The notes beneath the pieces were generated by a model that was given only the letters and a program-made list of their open reading frames with translations, searched no databases and was not told the origin of the DNA. Below, piece by piece: positions 36,346-48,679 of a stretch of DNA of 64,000 nucleotides; the first letter of the stretch is position 1; each line of letters starts with the position of its first letter. Origin of the DNA: Cladocopium goreaui (lineage: Eukaryota > Sar > Dinophyceae > Suessiales > Symbiodiniaceae); assembly GCA_947184155.2 (NCBI GenBank), contig CAMXCT020006571.1, positions 319,501-383,500 on the forward strand, given 5' to 3'. The position numbers and the translations under genes are program-made.

Positions 36346-39300
36346 TCACGAGCTGTCGCTCTCGTAGGCCCCCAGAAGGCCACCCCCACAGTCCGTGCCC
36401 GCCGCTGTACTGGCGGCGTCCGTGGCAGCTTCGATGCATGGCCTTGTGGTGAGATTTCTTGGGGGCTGGTGGAATGGACGATGCTAAACCATGCAAGGTA
36501 CAGTTCACCCCTGTGGGTCAATTCTAGCTGTTCAAAGTATACACTCGAACACAGCCAGCCATGTCCAAATTGCTCATCACAAGCACGTTTTATCTGTACT
36601 TCATGGCAAAGTGCTGATACCAATATTGGCATCTCATGTGGTTACAAGACGTGTTGAAGCTAGCGTAAAAAAAAATATTTGCTTCACCAAGTCACTTCTT
36701 TGCGGCACTTTCACCTGATGCCGAGGGGGCTGACCAATGGTTAACTTCCATCACATAGGAAATTAATGGAAATTACATGCATTGGAAGGGATGGCATGCG
36801 TAAGCTGTGCCGTTCGCATGACATAACTCCGGTATCCGCAAAGGAATTATTCCCCTGTTGTAACCCATGCTTGACCTCTTAAGCCCATTCCGGCCATCTG
36901 CTGGCAAACATCACACCACTCGTTGATGATTTGACCTGTGGAACATGACTACATGGTTGCATCTACACAGCGTCCTATTTTCACAATGTGACTTTTCACA
37001 AAGGGGAGGCTATGGCCTAGGTTCTCAATGCCAGCCCTGGTTTCTGGACAGCAGGGTCCCAAAACTAATGACCCCCAGATACTTAATTATAAACTGTCTC
37101 AAGTCCTTACCATTCCTTGATTGGAGATACCGGGGCATGTTTTCCTTAACATGGCTCACTGCTTACATTGGTGGGTAGCTAGTTATATATATATATATAT
37201 GCATATACATAACATACTAATTAATTATACATATATTTATATACGGCCAGGCCCCTTGTGTTGCCCGGAAGTTTACAGGGACGTTCCCGGCAAATTTCAT
37301 GATGATGATGATGATGACGATGATGATGATGATGATTGAAGATCTTCAATGAATGGAAGAGTTTAACGGGGGTGGGAGAATTAAACCCTTATTGAAAATC
37401 TTCAATGAATGTAAGAGTTTAACGGGGGTGGGGGAATTAAACCCTTATTGAAGATCTTCAATGAATGGAAGAGTTCAACGGGGGTGGGAGAATTAAACCC
37501 TTATTGAAAATCTTCAATGAATGTAAGAGTTTAACGGGGGTGGGGGAGAATCTTCAATGACCCTTATTGAAAATCTTCAATGAATGTAAGAGTTTAACGG
37601 GGGTGGGAGAATTAAACCCTGATTGAAAATCTTCAATGAATGTAAGAGTTTAACGGGGGTGGGAGAATTTATATGAGATGTATAGTGTGAACAAAAAATC
37701 CTTGTAATTTACGCTATTCTGGGCTTGGGCAACACAAGGGGCCTGTGGGTATATATACCACTCGTGTGTTTTTATAGTACATAGTATGATGGTTTCAGGG
37801 TCTGATGAATCAGGGTTTATTTCGCCTGTCACGCTCTCGCTGGCCTTCCCGATCCTCTTCAGCCTTTCGCTTGACCTTCGACGGGAAAAACAACGTTGGA
37901 GGTCCATGTGAGGCCATATATTTACCAACATGAAGCAAGAAACTCATCCATTTCATCCACCAAGTTGGACAAGGGACCACCCAAAAGGAGTGACCACCCA
38001 AGAATCGTCCCTGAAAGTTGTTCCTATATGTTATCTTCATCGCCTTCTCAAGATTCTCAAGGAGTTCAGCAGAGCTGATGTCGATTAGGTTACCACTCCG
38101 CTAGGACCGCTAAGAGGAAAAGGAGTTTCAGCAACTGAGCCGGTGCACAAGCTGCTTCATTTACCCCGTCCAGTTTGCCGGGAGATCTGTCTAGAATCCC
38201 GACGATGGGATGCAACCCAGCAGGTCAGCCAGGGACATCTTCAGACTTCTTATAATGTTATTCATCAGTTATATTAAGTGATATTACCTGTAGTGATCAA
38301 TAACCTTGGTTAAATACAGTATATACAGTATATATAATATAAACCAGTTATGAAGCAGTTTATTCACAAGGGGTTATTCATCAGTTACCCAGTTAGGGGA
38401 TTTATACAATCTGTGGAATGCTTCCAAGTACTTGGTTTTGCCTTCACCGTGAATTTTGGCTTCGCTTTCGCCACTGCAGCACTAGCACGCTCCTAGCCGA
38501 GGATGAATCCCACAACCCCTTCTGAGGTACTGTGTTCCCTATAAGAAATGGGGAATTAAACCAACAAAAGGTTGCTCAAAGTTGGCAGGTAATCAGATAT
38601 GTTATCTAGTTGTTTTATGCAAAACAAACTATAGTCTTAAACTAGCAAGTTTGATCAAGTTTTTTGACATCACTATGGATTCATACGGGTCAACGTCAGA
38701 ACAATGGCCTTTTGAAACCCTTGCTAGTGGTGGATGGCCACACCCTTCAATGGGATCTTCTGGGCTCACCCCGCTCTCAAAGTTCAGCAGCAAAGCATGA
38801 TAACCCCATGCCCCTGCCGTATCAAATACCCACCAATATAGGCCAATCGGGCTTCGCCCTCCACGAGGTTCCCGGAACTATCCCAAGAACCGATGCTTTA
38901 ACCATGTTGAACCAAATGGTTGACTACTGACTACCCCCCCCAAAAAAAAACTACTGAACAACAGTGGTTTCCTGTGACGCAAAACCAAAAGTCCTCAATT
39001 CTCCAAATGAAGTTGTATTAAAATATGGTGCACATAAGTCGAGTGTGTATCATCATTATCATCATTATCATCATTATCATCATTTCCCCGAGCCCACTAC
39101 CAATTTCTGGCCGCCCCGCCTGCACTGCAGAAAGGATGGCTGAACCAGGCGTAGCACCTCAAATGCACGGAGAGGTAGAGTTTTGTGTTTCAAAAAAAGT
39201 ATGTATGTGCGTGTGCCCATATGTACACATATATTTGTATACATGCATCTATAATCATCTGTATACACACACACATCAAACACCATATCTACAGAACTGC

Positions 39301-42300
39301 AAAGATTATATTATGCACCTACATGCCGCAGGCACTTCTCACAGTGCGCCAGCCTAACCTGCAAAGGCCACTTTCACAAAACGTGATTAACTTCAGAAAC
39401 ACTCCTAAAACACAAGGTTTGGAAGCGAGGTCTCAAGCAAGGTCTGGGGGAATTTCATCTCTTCAGTGGAATCTGATCCCTTCATCAACGTGTCCAAAAC
39501 ACAACAAACCATAACAAACCCATTCACCCAGGTCTTTGCAGAAAACCTCCATTTCCCCATCATTTCATCCATAGCAGTTGCTGTGGCCAAAAGACTGGAA
39601 CTACTGGAGGCTTCAGCCTTTGCTGCCTCGGCCTCTTCCTTTTTGTCCTCGGAAAAGCGAACAAGAATGAGGAATCAGCCGATAGTCAACCATGCTAAAG
39701 AACACCGCGAAATGTCCTTTCTTCAGTTCTCCAGCGAAAGTAAATAAAGGATAACGGAACATATTTATTTATCTATTTATTTATTGAATTTATGTGTCTT
39801 ACTTATTTGCTTATCTATTTATATTATATATACAGTACATGATATATGCGAAAAAAAACTGTGCGGCTTTAAAGGTGCTGTCATGGGTGTTGCCACAGCA
39901 CTCTCGCAACCAGTGAGCTGCTCAAAACTGCACAAAGTTGTGCAGCATATTTGACATGTCTTTTTTAACAGCAGTAGCATCCCAAAAACCAGCTGAAAAC
40001 CTAGAGACCGCTTGAACAATCATCTAATTTTAGCATCTCTTGTGGCATAGAAGATGTTAAAATAATTCAAAATACACAGCAAACACCAATCACCAATCTA
40101 TTACCAACCATTCTGTCAGTCTGTCGACCCAAAGGGTGTCCTTCTCTTCTTTGAAGCCTTTCAACTCTTTCAGTTCAGCCTGCGACATCTCTTCCTCCTC
40201 CGTGTTTCGTTGAGAGTCCTCGCAATCCAACATGGCCAACAGTGAAGTGGAACAACCACGATTTAAACCTCCTGGGTTCGATCCATGTGTGGCTGGTGAT
40301 TCTACATAAACCAGATCATGCAAGGATGTCTTTTGGGAATAATAGAGGGATCGGTTTGGCATTCCAATGATCATCATCTTCTGTACTCATTGTCAAGCGG
40401 GGCCACCCCTCTAAAATCTGAAAAACAAATATTTATACGGTATCTACATTTAAATATACGGACTTTAAAATATACGAACAGGTCTTTTAGACTACTTCCG
40501 GGAAGGTTTTCCTTGGCCCGCCCGGCCATTTAAACAATTTTAAACATACGGAATCCAATTCATTTAAACATACGGTAACTACATTTAAATATACGAACTG
40601 GTATTTCATACTACCTCCGGGGCCTCGCAGTCTTGCCCGCCCTCCACATATTTAAATGTTGTTGCCGTATATACGTCTATATAGTAGTCAATGAGGTCAT
40701 ATTCCAAACAGTTCCTAAGTCACAAGGCCGACTAAAGATTCAAGCCGCGCTCCTGCTGGAACAAGTAATCCAAGGCGGACTGAATGCTCTGATCCCGATT
40801 GCCTAGCCTCACCACCAGCGCCCGGCGGAGACAAAGGGTGATTTGAAGTCTGCAGTCTTTTTTTGGGGGAAACAATTTGATGGTTTTCATGAGTCCAGCC
40901 TTCAAACATACCCAACTACAAACAAATGCCAATGGTTGCTCTTTGCAGAGGGGCCATATGCAACAGCAAACCAGGAAATTCCAACACAAGTTCATCAAGT
41001 TAGGGACAGCCGCAGCCATGGCATATCTTCCAGATTCAGATTCTTGTTTTAACAGCCCAATGGGCGGACGTATGCATGGCTATCTTAAAGCAGCCCTGAG
41101 CAAGGTAATTAGGCCTCAAAACAAATATGCACACTACTAACCCTCCAACTGTCATAGACCCTGAATCACCAACCCTTAGGGAAAATAGTCCTTCAACCCC
41201 CATACCTGCCAGGGTCGTGATGTTAGTTGATGGTGTATGTCTTGTAAAAGATCAAACATCTCCCCATGGTCGAAAATCAACCTGATCGGTTGCACGCCTC
41301 TTGTTCAGGGTGCGGATGGCATCAAGGTCCTGCTGGACCAAGCTGGACGGCTGCTTTGACCATGAGTTGCTCCAAATTCCGGAGGGGGCTTGTCCCAATT
41401 TGGCAAGGAAAACCTGTGAAACATGATGGACAAAATCAAGAACACATCATGATCAACCATCACTTTTCGGAGCCTATGGTACATAAATTGTCCCGTCGTG
41501 GGGAACAGGATGCTAAATCAAGGAAACAGAAACTTGAACCCCCCAACTTTGTTCCTGCAAATTGTCCTTTTGGTTGATGGTCACAAGGACATTGGTACTG
41601 AAGGTTGGATCAGGTTTCACAATCTTAACCTGGTTGGTGGTTTCAACTCCTCTGAAAAATATTAGTCAGTTGGGATTATTATTCCCAGTATATGGAAAAA
41701 TAAAAATGTTCCAAACCACCAACCAGTATCAACCAGTAACATGCTTGGGGTATGACAGTCAGCCACTGAAGTGAATTTCATTGCCAGCCATAGTCTACTG
41801 TTTCACGCGAGTCATCTAGGTCCTAGCCCAGCCTTTTCTTCGCAAATCAAAGGATACTGAAGGGGTGTTGGAAGATAGAAATCCCAAGCTGGTGACGTCC
41901 GAGTAAGACGAAAATCGCCCAACCACTAGGGAGTGTCATCTTCAACGACCATCCAACGGTGACGATACCTCCAAAATGGGGTACCCAACCTCTGTCCAAA
42001 ACACAGAAAACTCCACACCTGGAGGGTTCCATGACAATCTACCCTAGCTGATCAGGTCGATATTCTTTGGAGCCCAGGGGTTTACAGTTTAATTGCACAA
42101 ATCCTTGACTCTTTGTCCCTTCAAGAAAAACATCGCACCATTTCCTGAGACAGTTCCCAGTTGCACCTCTAAGCGTTGCATCTCCGACTGGACGTCCACA
42201 GCCTTCTGCTCCAGGGCCTTCATTTGATCCTGTGAACATGGTTGAAACAGCTTGAAAAGCCAGAAAGGTGGGAGATGGTGGGAGATGGTGGGAGGTTGCA

Positions 42301-44451
42301 TGATACCAACACCAGAAAATGTGATTTGATCTGCTTCACTTCGCTTTGATCGGAAACACGGCTTGTTTTTTTCAGCGTGGAACCATAATTTTACCATTGA
42401 CTTGTGAGTCACACCCACGCATCGACCCAGTCAGGCCTCATAGGCTGATACAGTGAAACATGGCCATGGACAACGCCCCCCTTTGTCTAGATATCCTTCA
42501 TCTTGACTGGTTCAATACCAGGGGAAAGGCCAGAGTCTGTAAATTTATCTATATCTACCACCCACCCATCTACCCACCTATATCTATATCTTTATCTCTC
42601 TCTCTCTCTATATATATAATAAATATATAAACATATAATATAATTATATCAAAAAAAATAAACGTTATACATATATATATATATCTCTCTCTCTCTCTCT
42701 GGCACAGCCCTTTTTACGATTGAACATTGACAGGTGAAGGAGCTGACTTCTGGGTCTGTCCCTCGCACCTGGGCAGCTTCCTGCTCCTTCTCCTGCTTCA
42801 ACTGCGCCTCCATAGCATCAGCGTCTTTCCAGGCCTCATAGGTACCTCGCTTTTTCCGATGTGTGAAGTGTCGTGGATTAACAGGGCAAGCATGGGAAAG
42901 CACAAAAAATCACCATGTGTCAGAGTCACAACATATCACAGCAATGTTTCACCGGATTAATGAAGGTGAACACACCGCTGGTTGTTTTTTTTAGCAGGTG
43001 GAGGGTTCTGCAGTGCAGACCGAGCAGCGCTTGCCACCAGACTCCATGGTGTAGTCGGAGTTTTTGGGATCCTTGGTGCGGGCTCTGTTGAACAGGTTGG
43101 TTATTGATGATTTTTGATGTCACGTGCGTCACCGGACACGAAGGAACAAGCTCGTCTCCAATTTAGCAATAAGATGCAATAAGATTCTATACAAATGTGT
43201 TTTTTGTCCGCAAGCCGTAAGGCAAGTCTAACTATCTATATATATATATATGACACAAGTTTCCATCTGAAGTAAGCTCACTTTCTGCCCCCACGGCCGC
43301 AGAAATCACATGGAACCTTTTGAAAAAGGCGTTGGCAACTGATCTTGGGGCTTGGAAGGCCAATAAACTTCTCGTTGCCAATCCACCATTCCAATCAACA
43401 CAGTCCAGGCTCGGTCTTGAAGGTAAACTCTGACCAGCAATGGCGACAACGACCATAGAAGCGGTACACCTGCGGCCATGGCAAGATTCCGTGGCCCTGA
43501 TCGGTAGTCCCTGGGAAGTGATCATGTCAAGGTCCCATAGTCGGCCTCAGGCTAGAAAAAACCAGCAAATATCAGCAAATTCCGCCATCAATGGGTTGAT
43601 TTAAGCAAAAACCTTCGGAGGCCCATGGATTTGACATCCGAATCGACGAATCAGGGTTTCCTGTCGCAATTTTCTACTCAACAAATTCAAGGATTCTGCC
43701 AGGTTTGGCATGGTTTCTGCGCTTTTCCCATGGTTTTTCCAACATTTGTTAAGCACACAAATATGTCGCACCTTCAGGCCCAGGTAGCTTTCTCCTTTGA
43801 TTTGCTCCGTTTTGGCCGTGAACTTGGTACCTCTGCAGCCAGAGCCATGAACAACGATCAGGTGCATTTGATAACACGTCCTACCCTTGAAGTTGCCAGT
43901 GGGATCTGTTCACCATCGTTTGAAGCTACACAAAAACGGTGCTTACAACATCTTACAACCATCTGATCATCTTTTCCCCCATCTCATCATCTCCGCCTGT
44001 GTAGTTGTACTCCTTGCAGCTGTCGCAAACCATGGTGAAGGGGAACATCATGCGAATGTTCATCATCTGCGGCCCTTTGGGCTTCAGTGCCTTGCTAGAA
44101 GGCTCTCATGGATCATCCCGCTGACTGAGTGGCTGGTCTCAACTACTATCAACAATTGTTGACATTCTGAGATGTACACCCATATTTATCCTCGAATATG
44201 GGGTCATCTGAAAAAAAATGCACCCACAAAAAGTCCAAGATGTTGTTCCATGATGTTCCATGTTCTTCCATCAGTTGAATCAGTTTGTCAATTAATTAAA
44301 TAATGGCCATAAATCTATCAAACATCTGTCCGTATCAACCTCGAGGGCCGCCCTGGCTGACATGCCCAGCCTTTACAGGCATCAACTTTGAAGCATCGAA
44401 GTCAGGAGGGTAGTACACCCCAGCTGTGAAGGTCCATCCTGGCAACGACAT
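36346..44451 (-). CDS. YJU2: YJU2/CCDC94 (CWC16)-like pre-mRNA splicing factor
   Basis: YJU2 joins the activated spliceosome and promotes step one of splicing. Exons 44451-44371, 44090-43997, 43830-43772, 43469-43406, 43082-43035, 42845-42769 and 42229 to about 42160 stay in frame. They give MSLPGW…VYYPPDFDASK, then MNIRMMFPFTMVCDSCKEYN, GTKFTAK…ESYLGLK, VYRFYGRCRHCWSEFTFK, KDPKNSDYTMESGG and a coiled coil (ALEQKAVDVQSEMQRLE). These match family landmarks in order: YYPPDFDP, RMMAPFNMRC.TC, K.KFNA, EAYLGL, FRFY.KC..C, DPENTDYTMEHG. The zinc pairs CDSC and CRHC are intact. Probable later exons lie at 40870-40745, 40218-40105 (EEEEMSQAELKELKG) and 39647-39528 (DKKEEAEAAKAEA), with a terminal exon at 36442-36346 ending GGLLGAYESDSS. 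Those last assignments are weaker. Several donors are GC, one apparently GA. Nuclear. Confidence 0.85.
37248..37745. mobile_element. 498-bp element with perfect 19-bp inverted ends and 56-bp internal repeats
   Basis: The ends CAGGCCCCTTGTGTTGCCC (37248-37266) and its exact reverse complement (37727-37745) are each flanked outside by TATATAC. Inside, after a GATGAT run (37300-37336), a 56-bp unit containing ATCTTCAATGAATG and TTTAACGGGGGTGGG repeats about six times (37337-37668). No open frame of note. A MITE-like non-autonomous element lying in a YJU2 intron; the TATATA flanks may be the target. Confidence 0.75.
37746..39527. other. Intronic or intergenic sequence
   Basis: No supported exon between the YJU2 pieces. 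A TCATTA run (39050-39083) and a CA/TA microsatellite (39190-39280) are the visible features. Confidence 0.5.
41630..41726. repeat. 97-bp MITE-like element
   Basis: The perfect 14-bp inverted ends CTGGTTGGTGGTTT and AAACCACCAACCAG surround a 69-bp AT-rich core that contains a smaller GGGATTATTATTCCC palindrome (41672-41686). It lies in a YJU2 intron. Confidence 0.7.
42540..42700. repeat. TATC/CT/TA microsatellites
   Basis: Runs of TATCTA, CTCTCT and TATATA in the intron between YJU2 exons 6 and 7. Confidence 0.8.
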
Positions 44452-45393
44452 GATGGAAACTGTTGGCGTAGGACAATTATATGAAACCATTGCATCACGA
44501 ACAAAGGGGTTCCAACATGTTCCAACTGGTCTATATAAATATATAATGATACACACACACATATATATATATATATATCATACATTATTCTACAGTGCCA
44601 ATCTACAAATACGATAAAATCCTATTTCCTGATAGGCCGCTCTTAGCGAGGGAACCCCTAACAGCTTCATGAACTCATGCAGCTTCCCAGACCCCAACTG
44701 CATCTACCAAGTGATTTTGAAGGTACTATGGCTGATCAATGAGCATGAGCTCACAATTTCCTGTACGGACGTTCCAATATGTTCCAATCCCTGGTTCCTT
44801 CTTGGTGGCGGATCTGTTCAATTTTGGCATCTGGAGCCTTGAGATTTTTTTTGGGTTTCCCGTTTCCCTCCGCAAACCCCCACCAAGGTCAGCGGACGGT
44901 CAGCGTTCATCCAAGTGACCTACAAAGGCACTCTTCATGAACTTCGCTGACATGGTACCGTCTGCCATGGCTTTTCAACAAGGGTCCCACACTGGCCACT
45001 GCCAGGAGCAAACTGTACAAGGGGGGGCCCTCACGGGGCTGAGGCTGGCTGAATACTGCATCCAAGGCCAAGGTCCAAATATGATGTGCATCGACCCAAT
45101 CGATGCCCGATTTTTTCAACAGGCCGGAGACCTCATGAAACCCAAAGCGCCAAACTTTTGGAATTTCGGCTTGACCTGCAACAACTTCTGGGAAATTCGG
45201 ACTTGTCGCAGCATGCTACTGAGAGTAGACCCGGCTATTGATATGCAAGACCTGACGCATATTATATATATATAAAGTTAATTTATATAGATCGATAGAA
45301 GCAAAAATTGGCATATGACAGAATGCAGTTCTAGACATAGATCACCAAGTACGAGCAGAACCATGGGTGAATCGCTGATCAACTCCCAGGCAA
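44452..45393. other. 5' flank of the YJU2-like gene
   Basis: No gene seen. A short open stretch at 44907-45119 on the minus strand has no recognisable family. Confidence 0.4.
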
Positions 45394-45537
45394 TCAGGGG
45401 CACAGCACCACATCGGGGAGGAGATGAATAGCCCTGCAATGCTGCAACAAGTGCAGGGCGGCCTGCATGCTCGTCTTCTCCAACAAATGGGTATGGGCCA
45501 CTTTTGTGTCAAAGAGACGTTTGATGCGTTTGTCAGT
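45394..45537 (-). CDS. Probable terminal exon, unknown helical protein
   Basis: After a TTTTCAG acceptor the minus strand encodes TDKRIKRLFDTKVAHTHLLE and KTSMQAALHLLQHCRAIHLL, ending PDVVLCP and TGA at 45396-45394. It is an amphipathic helical stretch and in frame throughout (48 codons with stop). The upstream exons and the family were not found. Confidence 0.45.
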   Translation of the reverse strand, partial: TDKRIKRLFDTKVAHTHLLEKTSMQAALHLLQHCRAIHLLPDVVLCP

Positions 45538-45539
45538 CT

Positions 45540-46485
45540 GAAAATAGGGTAACCCCATATCCGCTTGCTGCTCATCATCTTCACTGTTTGTTTTTGAGAT
45601 ATACCAACTGTTTAGACACACCCATATAGCAAAACAAACGGTATCTTCTTCTCAGGTCCAAACTAGTTTAGTGCGATAAATCCACAAGTAAAACAACCAT
45701 GAAGTGCATTGAAGTGCGGCAAAAGGAGGGTGGATATGGTTGGTGGGCATGGCTGGCGTATCCGTAAGTATGTGAGGGTCAAGCTCCGAGATCACCGAAG
45801 TCATGTGGGTTCTGATATGACTTCAATCTGTCATAAAACCGAATTTACAAATTGAGGGACGTTCCCAAAAAAAAATGTGTCTATTATGTGTATATATATA
45901 TATATACAAATGGCACCCCCACTACAGTTAACCAGCCACCTAGTTTGGAAGACATTTCTAGCAACATTTTGATACAACCGTTTTCCTTAAAACCAATCAT
46001 GATTTTATGTTTACCAAGCAGGTTCTTTCGGTCCATGTTCATCCCAAAACCCGAAATTGAAACTCTTTAGTTTCTACTCATCTCAGGTAATTTCTTACCA
46101 AACACGAAAGATAATCCCTTCCAAGAAATAAATAAATACATATATATATATATACATACGTGCACACTACATGTAAATATTATATCATATATCTATGGGT
46201 CAACTTTTCCTCCTCAAAACATATATGAGTTGCGGACAAAACTATTTACTCGCAATGGACATGGCTAAAGTGGGTGGTCCCCTATCCGTTGTGAAGGTTT
46301 GTGCTTCCGTGCTATATGGAAAAATAGGGTGTCGGTAAGTACGTCCCCTGTCGGTTGTGAAGGCTTTCGCACACATTTGAACATCCCAAGTCCACTCCAT
46401 ACTACTTCAGTGTTCCGCTAATTTTGTCTGTTACTCATATGCTCCGCATCCCTTCATGTCCCGCCTGCCACCGCCCCAAACGTTC
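45540..46485. other. Non-coding, no gene seen
   Basis: TA microsatellites occur at 45890-45906 and 46138-46156. Nothing else is assignable. Confidence 0.5.
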
Positions 46486-46489
46486 CAGC

Positions 46490-46590
46490 CCCGAGACCGC
46501 TGCGCTGGTTGCTACGAGGTCCGGTGCCATCCGGAGATCCTTTTCACAACGAAAACCGATGGAAAGGTCACCTGCAATATGGGGAGGTTT
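46490..46590 (+). CDS. Possible expansin-like (DPBB) exon fragment
   Basis: After a CAAACGTTCCAG acceptor the plus strand reads PRDRCAGCYEVRCHPEILFT, then TDGKVTCNM, with a GAG|GTTTAG-like donor. D.C.GCYEVRC resembles the CG.C(Y/F)E(I/V).C hallmark of the expansin double-psi beta-barrel. Only about 33 residues are visible, so this is tentative. It could be a relic. Confidence 0.35.
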
Positions 46591-46594
46591 AGGG

Positions 46595-48050
46595 CTTATG
46601 GGCCCCAAACACTAAGTTGGCTTATCACTGTCAGTTGATATCTGTAGTTAAATGGGGTTGTAAACCAACTTATAACTGGGGGATGGCCTTCTTGCTCTTC
46701 CTGTACCTGAGAGTTAGGCCCATTGTTTGGTCCATAGTTCAACTTTAAGTCAATGGGATTTTCAGGATAATGGTAGGTACCTCCAATTTAGGTTCGTGAA
46801 ATGGCCAATCAAGCGTGGGATTTAATTTTTTTGTTTGTTCGATTCTGTCATGTTCTAATTTTCCAAATCTTTGCTTACATTCACACAGTTTCACCTACCT
46901 GGACCCTAGCGCTGAACACCCTAAGAGCTATGGTTTCGGGAAAGGAAAATTTGGAAATAGCCAAAATTAGTTTGCGGCCAAGTAAATTGCCATACTTTTT
47001 GATATGAGAGGGTAAGAAAACGGAACATGTTTTTCTGGAATAGAGTTGGCCAAGGTAATTCCAATTCCGTAGGAGAAAAAAAATGACCCCAAAATATGCC
47101 ATGAGCATCCAAAGACCTGCATGCGCTCCCAGGGCCTGAAGTGACTGAAGCATCTGTAGGGACCTTTGCCATTGCAAACCTCCCGGGGCTGAAGTGGTCC
47201 CCACCCGACAACTCATCTTAGGTATCATCGCGGTTGACACCGCAATTTTTCCGGAACCTGCAAGAGGCCCCAAACAGTGAAACCATTCTACCAAATACCA
47301 GCAACAGTAGCTATGGAACAGTAACAGATCAGGTTAGACATTCTCGTAGCTGCAGCATCAGAAACTTGTTTTGGCACAGGAAACTACATCAGAACCTCAT
47401 GCCAGAAGCTCATACCAGGACATCTATAGGATAATTTCTCAGAAGATCTTCGGACAAGAACTTGCTATGAGCATCCCAGACGAACTTCCACACAAGCACC
47501 AACGCAAAGCATCCACAGAAAAGGAAAATTGTTTTCATATCGCTTGGAACAAGCTCATCACATAAAGACCTGCTCAGCACCACAACGAGAGCCGTCCGAA
47601 ACACACACACACACAAAAAAAAATAGGGGTTGCTTATGCACCTTAGCCTGGAGCCAAGGATTTAAGCCAAGATTTGGGATAGAATCCAGCTGGTCTGAGA
47701 CCAAAGGGCCCTGGATAGAATCCCTGGCTTGACCCCACGGTAAAAACAATGCAAAATATAAAAAAAACAGCAAAGGGTTTTGGAGATAAAATCCAAAGGC
47801 TTGAGATATCCCAACGAGTGATCAGAAAGAATATGTTAGAGATAGAATTCCTGGGCCCGAGAAGCACATGCCAAAAGTGTCTTCAAGATAAAAACCAAGG
47901 GCCCAAGATCCAAGCCAATGCCTGATGACAACGCCTGATGTTCCCGATTGCTGGATGATGCCAGCTCGTGCCGAGCGACGCGTGCCCCCCTTTTCCGTCT
48001 TTCCCAAATTGCTCCCGTTGTTCGGCCTCTATTGTCCCATTTTTGGTTTT
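46595..48050. other. No confident gene
   Basis: Mixed sequence with no supported exon. A CA run at 47601-47615 is the only repeat. Confidence 0.4.
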
Positions 48051-48054
48051 TCAG

Positions 48055-48651
48055 ATGAGTCCAGTCCAAAACCAACCAGAAGGCACATTCAGGGCAACTG
48101 CCATGGGTGAAACCATGGTTGTCGCAGCAGACAGAATTGGCTTGGTGCTTCAGATTGCGGACACCAAACTTGGAGCTGATGGAGTGCAAGTCACGCTGAC
48201 AGCGAAAGCACTTGAAGTAGTGAAACATGCCCATGAATGGACCAGCTGGCCCAAAGCCTTGCATGGGACCAAAGGATCTGCGAAGTTGACACGAGAGATT
48301 CCAGGAACATCAGGAAAGCAAAAGATGCGAAAGAAGACAGCAAAGAAGCAAAAGACCAACATGACCAACGCAGGCAAAGATGACAATGATGACAATGGCA
48401 CTGTGACCATCGATGACACGGATGATGAGGCCGCAGATCCCGCACCCAGCAGCCACCAGAAGATCTCCCAGAAAACCTTGAAGTCGACCATGCAGAAAAA
48501 TTTGGTCAAGCATATGCACGACAAGGTGAAGAAGCCAGTGGAGAAAGACTCGAAAACCATCCTCGTAACTTGGCCCCTTCAGATCCCTCAGGTCACAGTA
48601 CTTGGTCCCAGTCCTTGGGATGTGGCAAGATTTAAGGCCTGGCAGGGTTGA
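48055..48651 (+). CDS. Hypothetical Lys/Asp-rich protein or exon (198 residues)
   Basis: An open frame from ATG (directly after TTTTTCAG, a possible trans-splice or intron acceptor) to TGA. The N-terminal 70 residues are neutral (GETMVVAADRIGLVLQIADT). The middle is Lys-rich, then Asp-rich (KKTAKKQK, DDNDDN, DDTDDEAAD), and the end is again basic. No domain recognised. The opposite strand over 48060-48260 also stays open and shows CFRC and CPEC pairs, so strand choice is not certain. The sustained charged composition favours plus. Confidence 0.45.
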   Translation: MSPVQNQPEGTFRATAMGETMVVAADRIGLVLQIADTKLGADGVQVTLTAKALEVVKHAHEWTSWPKALHGTKGSAKLTREIPGTSGKQKMRKKTAKKQKTNMTNAGKDDNDDNGTVTIDDTDDEAADPAPSSHQKISQKTLKSTMQKNLVKHMHDKVKKPVEKDSKTILVTWPLQIPQVTVLGPSPWDVARFKAWQG

Positions 48652-48679
48652 AGCCATAGATATCATAGATATCATAAAT

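Noticed and set aside
47836-48264. Minus-strand frame with CFRC and CPEC pairs opposite the 198-residue plus frame
   Set aside because: The pairs could form a zinc knuckle, but upstream the same frame dissolves into a hydrophobic mirror of the plus-strand Lys/Asp region; kept only as an alternative.
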